From NCBI RefSeq assembly GCF_002086275.1, contig NZ_MVHT01000008.1, forward strand, positions 50,589-114,588: a stretch of 64,000 nucleotides of DNA. Reading direction: 5' to 3'. This stretch comes from Mycobacterium intermedium (GTDB taxonomy: Bacteria; Actinomycetota; Actinomycetes; Mycobacteriales; Mycobacteriaceae). Position 1 is the first letter of the stretch, and each line of letters opens with the position of its first letter. This document shows positions 60,070-64,000 of this stretch, one piece after another. The notes beneath the pieces were generated by a model. That model was not told the DNA's origin. It made no database searches and was given only the letters and a program-made list of their open reading frames with translations. Made by a program: the position numbers and the translations under genes.

Positions 60070-60506
60070 GCGATCCTCCACGCGTACACGATGTGCTCGA
60101 CACCAAGGTCATCCGTATAGAGCGGCATCGTCGTCAGCTCCATCTCGATGCCGACCTTCAAGTCCGCGGCCAGCGTGCCTTCAACCACCTTGCCCAGCAC
60201 GATCAGGCCCTCGTCGGCAAGTTCCACCGCGGCGACGGCGAACGGCTCAAACGGGTCCGGGGCCGGGTAGGGCGGCGGCGGTGCGTACCGGTTTTCGGTG
60301 TAGCTCCACAACTTGCCTCGGCGCGACAATGCGACGGACTCTAGTTCGTCGCCGGCGCAGGCCGGGTTGGGGCAATTGTTCTCTCGCGGGGGGAAGACGT
60401 AGGTGCCGCACTGGGGGCATTTTGCGCCGATCAGATGCGGGTTACCTGCGTCGTCGAATGCGAACCACCCGTCGATCGCGGGTTCTTGGCTGGTGACGTC
60501 TGGCAC
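60066..60506 (-). CDS. DUF35 OB-fold zinc-ribbon protein (Rv1628c-like)
   Basis: A 146-residue acyl-CoA-binding partner of thiolases. The zinc ribbon is CPQC...CPNPAC (about 30-50), followed by an OB-fold with LWSYTENRYAPPPPYP. Such proteins pair with thiolases or aldolases as alpha2beta2 complexes; the ATGA overlap with the thiolase gene supports this. The start is GTG 60506. Confidence 0.88.
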   Translation of the reverse strand: MPDVTSQEPAIDGWFAFDDAGNPHLIGAKCPQCGTYVFPPRENNCPNPACAGDELESVALSRRGKLWSYTENRYAPPPPYPAPDPFEPFAVAAVELADEGLIVLGKVVEGTLAADLKVGIEMELTTMPLYTDDLGVEHIVYAWRIA

Positions 60507-60588
60507 CCGGCCAGCGTACCCAGCGCGGGCGTAAAACTGAAACGTGTTCCAGTTTCTGGCGGCCGAGAGGCGCGTCGTACCCAGTGCC

Positions 60589-60594
60589 TAGAGT
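60589..60594 (+). promoter_or_regulatory. Putative leaderless -10 box of polA
   Basis: TAGAGT is followed by exactly 7 nt and GTG 60602. The -35 region is unclear. Confidence 0.45.
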
Positions 60595-60601
60595 GTGATC
60601 C

Positions 60602-63304
60602 GTGAGTGCCGCGAGCGATTCTCAGGCCAAGCCGACGTTGATGCTGCTGGACGGCAATTCGCTGGCGTTTCGCGCGTTCTACGCGCTGCCCGCGGAAAAC
60701 TTCAAGACCCGCGGCGGGCTGACCACCAACGCCGTCTACGGCTTCACCGCCATGCTGATCAACCTGCTGCGCGACGAGGCCCCGACGCACATCGCCGCGG
60801 CTTTCGATGTGTCGCGGCAGACCTTCCGCTCGGAGCGTTATCCGGAGTACAAAGCCAACCGGTCCTCGACCCCCGACGAGTTCCACGGCCAGATCGACAT
60901 CACCAAGGAAGTCCTGAACGCGCTGGGTATCACCGTGCTGTCGGAACCAGGCTTCGAGGCCGACGACATCATCGCCACGCTGGCCACGCAGGCCGAGAAC
61001 GAGGGCTATCGCGTGCTCGTCGTCACCGGTGACCGCGACGCGCTGCAGTTGGTCAGCGATGACGTGACGGTGCTCTACCCCCGTAAAGGTGTCAGTGAAC
61101 TCACCCGCTTCACACCTGAGGCTGTCGTCGAGAAGTACGGACTCACTCCCCGGCAATACCCGGACTTCGCTGCGCTGCGCGGCGACCCAAGCGACAACCT
61201 GCCCGGCATTCCCGGCGTGGGGGAGAAGACCGCCTCGAAGTGGATCATCGAGTACGGCTCGCTGCAGTCGCTGGTCGACAACGTCGATTCGGTGCGCGGC
61301 AAAGTCGGCGACGCGCTGCGGGCGCACGTGGCCAACGTCGTCCTCAACCGGGACCTCACCGAGTTGGTCAAAGACGTCCCGCTGGCGCAAACCCCGGACA
61401 CGCTGCGGCTGCAGCCCTGGGACCGCGACCAGATCCACCGGCTCTTCGACGACCTGGAATTCCGTGTGCTGCGCGACCGGTTGTTCGACACGCTGGCCGC
61501 CGTCGAGCCCGAGGTCGAGGAGGGTTTCGACGTACGCGGCGCCGCGCTGGAGCCCGGGACGGTGCGGCAGTGGCTGGCTGAGCACGTCGCGGATGGTCGC
61601 CGGGCCGGCCTGACGGTCGTGGGCACCCACCTGCCGCACGGGGGAGACGCCACCGCGCTGGCGATCGCGGCCGCCGACGGCGAGGGCGCCTACATCGACA
61701 CCGCCACGCTGACGCCGGAGGACGACGCCGCTCTCGGGGCCTGGTTGGCCGATCCCGACAAACCCAAAGCCCTGCATGAAGCCAAGCTGGCCATCCACGA
61801 CCTCGCCGGCCGCGGCTGGACACTCAACGGCGTCACCTCCGACACCGCCCTGGCGGCGTATCTGGTGCGACCGGGTCAACGAAGTTTCACCCTCGACGAC
61901 CTGTCGCTGCGCTATCTGCGCCGCGAGTTGCGTGCGGAAACGTCTGAACAGCAACAACTTTCGCTACTCGATGACGTTGAAGGCGTCGACGAACAGGCCG
62001 TGCAGACCACGATCCTGCGGGCCCGGGCGGTAGTGGACCTGGCCGATGCGCTGGATGCCGAACTGGAGCGCATCGAGTCCACCGCGTTGCTGCGCGACAT
62101 GGAGCTGCCCGTCCAACAGGTGCTCGCCGACATGGAAGCCGCCGGCATTGCGGTCGACCTGGACAAGCTGACCGAGCTGCAAAGCGAATTCGCCGACCAG
62201 ATCCGCGACGCCGCCGAAGCCGCATACGCCGTGATCGGAAAGCAGATCAATCTCGGTTCGCCCAAGCAGCTGCAGGTGGTGCTGTTCGACGAGCTCGGCA
62301 TGCCCAAAACCAAGCGCACCAAGACCGGCTACACGACCGACGCCGACGCCCTGCAGTCACTGTTCGACAAGACCGGTCACCCGTTCCTGCAGCATCTGCT
62401 GACCCACCGCGACGTCACCCGGCTCAAGGTCACCGTCGACGGGCTGCTCAACGCGGTGGCCGCCGATGGTCGCATCCACACCACCTTCAACCAGACGATC
62501 GCGGCGACCGGCCGGCTGTCGTCGACCGAGCCCAACCTGCAGAACATTCCTATCCGCACCGAAGCCGGACGGCGGATCCGAGACGCGTTCATCGTCGGAC
62601 GCGGTTATGCCGAGCTGATGACCGCGGACTACAGCCAGATCGAAATGCGGATCATGGCCCACCTGTCACGCGACGAAGGACTGATCGAGGCGTTCAACAC
62701 CGGCGAAGATCTGCACTCCTTCGTCGCCTCCCGCGCCTTCAGCGTGCAGATCAACGAGGTCACCGCCGAACTGCGGCGCCGGGTCAAGGCGATGTCGTAT
62801 GGGTTGGCCTACGGGTTGAGCGCCTACGGTCTGTCCGCCCAGCTCAAGATCTCCACCGAGGAAGCCAAGGACCAGATGGACCAGTACTTCGCCCGGTTCG
62901 GCGGGGTACGCGACTACCTGCTCAACATCGTCGAGCAGGCCCGCAAGGACGGCTACACCTCGACGGTGCTGGGCCGCCGCCGCTACCTCCCGGAGCTGGA
63001 CAGCAGCAACCGCCAGGTCCGCGAGGCCGCCGAGCGCGCCGCGCTCAACGCCCCGATCCAGGGCAGCGCGGCCGACATCATCAAGGTAGCGATGATCGAG
63101 GTCGCCAAGGCGCTCAAAGAGGCGGGGTTGGCGTCGCGGTTGCTGCTGCAGGTCCACGACGAGCTGTTGATCGAAATCGCGCCCGGCGAGCGTGAGCAGG
63201 TGGAAAAGCTGGTCCGCGACAAGATGGGCAGCGCATACCCGCTGGACGTGCCGTTGGAGGTGTCGGTGGGCTACGGCCGCAGCTGGGACACGGCAGCTCA
63301 CTAG
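60602..63304 (+). CDS. polA: DNA polymerase I
   Basis: A 900-residue repair and Okazaki-fragment polymerase. Residues 1-300 are the 5' nuclease (LMLLDGNSLAFRAFYALP, EADDIIATLA, TGDRDALQLV). The 3'-5' exonuclease fold (about 310-500) has lost its metal residues, as in other mycobacteria. The polymerase part has motif A DYSQIEMRI (D676), the O-helix RRRVKAMSYGLAYGLS, and motif C QVHDE (D853). GTG 60602 is the start. Confidence 0.97.
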   Translation: MSAASDSQAKPTLMLLDGNSLAFRAFYALPAENFKTRGGLTTNAVYGFTAMLINLLRDEAPTHIAAAFDVSRQTFRSERYPEYKANRSSTPDEFHGQIDITKEVLNALGITVLSEPGFEADDIIATLATQAENEGYRVLVVTGDRDALQLVSDDVTVLYPRKGVSELTRFTPEAVVEKYGLTPRQYPDFAALRGDPSDNLPGIPGVGEKTASKWIIEYGSLQSLVDNVDSVRGKVGDALRAHVANVVLNRDLTELVKDVPLAQTPDTLRLQPWDRDQIHRLFDDLEFRVLRDRLFDTLAAVEPEVEEGFDVRGAALEPGTVRQWLAEHVADGRRAGLTVVGTHLPHGGDATALAIAAADGEGAYIDTATLTPEDDAALGAWLADPDKPKALHEAKLAIHDLAGRGWTLNGVTSDTALAAYLVRPGQRSFTLDDLSLRYLRRELRAETSEQQQLSLLDDVEGVDEQAVQTTILRARAVVDLADALDAELERIESTALLRDMELPVQQVLADMEAAGIAVDLDKLTELQSEFADQIRDAAEAAYAVIGKQINLGSPKQLQVVLFDELGMPKTKRTKTGYTTDADALQSLFDKTGHPFLQHLLTHRDVTRLKVTVDGLLNAVAADGRIHTTFNQTIAATGRLSSTEPNLQNIPIRTEAGRRIRDAFIVGRGYAELMTADYSQIEMRIMAHLSRDEGLIEAFNTGEDLHSFVASRAFSVQINEVTAELRRRVKAMSYGLAYGLSAYGLSAQLKISTEEAKDQMDQYFARFGGVRDYLLNIVEQARKDGYTSTVLGRRRYLPELDSSNRQVREAAERAALNAPIQGSAADIIKVAMIEVAKALKEAGLASRLLLQVHDELLIEIAPGEREQVEKLVRDKMGSAYPLDVPLEVSVGYGRSWDTAAH

Positions 63305-63335
63305 GGGATGTGCTGCGCGGGCGCGGGCCAGCGCG

Positions 63336-64000
63336 CTATCGCTGTGCGATAACCGACACGGTGCCGTCGTCTCTGTTCAGGACGTAGGCGGTGTGAGTGG
63401 TGGGGTCGGCCGCGACCATCCACGGATTATTGCCGACGCGGATGGTCGCGGTGCCAGTGTTCGTCGTGGTGTTGATCATCGACACGGTGCTGTCAATCCC
63501 ACTGACGGTGTAAGCGGTGTGGCTGGTGGGGTCGAGCGCCATTGTCTTCGCACCTTTGCCGACGGGGACGGTGGCGGTGACGTTGTTGGTGGTGGTGTCG
63601 ATTACCGACACGGTGGCTTCGCCATAATTCGCCACGTAAGCGTTGTGACTGTTGGGATCGACCGCCACGGTGATCGGACTACTGCCGACGGGAATGCTGG
63701 CAGTCACACGCGGCCCGGGTGCGCTCAGGGTCGGGGGTTTGTCGTGTTGGTTGGTTGTCCAGGGCTTGAATGCGACGATCACGGCCACGATGACGACTGT
63801 TGTGGCGGCAAGCGCCGCGATCCAGCCTCGCCGGCTCGGGCGGATCGACGGTGTTTTTGGAGTGTGTGGAGGGCTGGGCGGTGTGGACACAGATGGAGCC
63901 ACTGCTGGGGTTGCAGGTGTGGCAGAAGCCGGGTGGATTGCGGCGAAAGCGGTGGGCGCGTCGGCGACCTGCTGCGAGGTCTCTTGCACGGTCTCTCGGA
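63336..64000 (-). CDS. Membrane protein with YVTN beta-propeller repeats (5' end outside window)
   Basis: The frame is open to the window edge, so this is the C-terminal part. A Pro/Thr/Ser-rich stretch (SVSTPPSPPHTPKTPSIRPS) precedes one membrane helix (GWIAALAATTVVIVAVIVAF) and an outer domain with three or four 40-residue YVTN-type repeats (IPVGSSPITVAVDPNSHNAYVANY...). The layout resembles the juxtamembrane and sensor part of a receptor kinase such as PknD, but no kinase domain is in the window. In M. tuberculosis rpsA follows polA. Confidence 0.75.
   Translation of the reverse strand, partial: RETVQETSQQVADAPTAFAAIHPASATPATPAVAPSVSTPPSPPHTPKTPSIRPSRRGWIAALAATTVVIVAVIVAFKPWTTNQHDKPPTLSAPGPRVTASIPVGSSPITVAVDPNSHNAYVANYGEATVSVIDTTTNNVTATVPVGKGAKTMALDPTSHTAYTVSGIDSTVSMINTTTNTGTATIRVGNNPWMVAADPTTHTAYVLNRDDGTVSVIAQR

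Overview
The window is chromosomal DNA of a slow-growing Mycobacterium. It is GC-rich, carries PE_PGRS and PE/MPTR genes, and uses many GTG/TTG starts and short stop-start overlaps. Its core follows, from memory, the M. tuberculosis order from treX (Rv1564c) to polA (Rv1629). It is not M. tuberculosis: the phiRv1 prophage region between bioD and bioB, chaA after hisI, and rpsA directly after polA are absent or replaced. The PE_PGRS genes point to the M. tuberculosis / M. kansasii / M. marinum branch.

Layout: 1-5.4 kb, minus strand: treX (partial), a membrane acyltransferase, a RipD-like NlpC/P60 protein with dead active site, and a small membrane protein. 5.5-9.2 kb: biotin operon bioA-bioF-bioD plus a 2H phosphoesterase. 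9.2-14.7 kb, minus strand: a PE_PGRS gene and an uncharacterised four-gene operon (41-aa peptide, 610-aa membrane protein, cupredoxin-like lipoprotein, 452-aa membrane protein). 15-17 kb: bioB, bsaP and a DUF2567 protein. 17-21 kb: secretory lipase, unknown polytopic protein, PE-MPTR hybrid. 21-25.4 kb: nrtR divergent from nadA-nadB-nadC, with a palindromic operator between them. 25.4-27.6 kb: TetR regulator divergent from a zinc alcohol dehydrogenase, then a deazaflavin-dependent reductase-like protein. 27.6-34.1 kb: hisD-C-B-H-A-impA-hisF-hisI. 34.3-36.6 kb: a receptor kinase with a TPM ectodomain, and bcpB. 36.6-43.8 kb: trpE, a trp-operon membrane protein, trpC-B-A and lgt with a very long acidic tail. 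43.9-49.4 kb: DUF2752 protein, PhyH-type dioxygenase, pykA, tesB, DUF2156 membrane protein. 49.4-55.2 kb, minus strand: cydA-B-D-C. 55.3-57.9 kb: HdeD-like protein, membrane adenylyl cyclase, tRNA-Leu(CAA). 58-64 kb: pdtaR, thiolase/lipid-transfer pair, polA, and the C-terminal part of a YVTN-repeat membrane protein cut by the window end.

Most of the window is cofactor and amino-acid biosynthesis (biotin, NAD, His, Trp), with the bd-type oxidase and its CydDC exporter. Several genes look leaderless, with a -10 box about 7 bp before the start codon. Accessory insertions lie at bioD/bioB, hisI/bcpB, lgt/pykA and after polA. The least explained unit is the four-gene membrane/cupredoxin operon at 10.9-14.7 kb.
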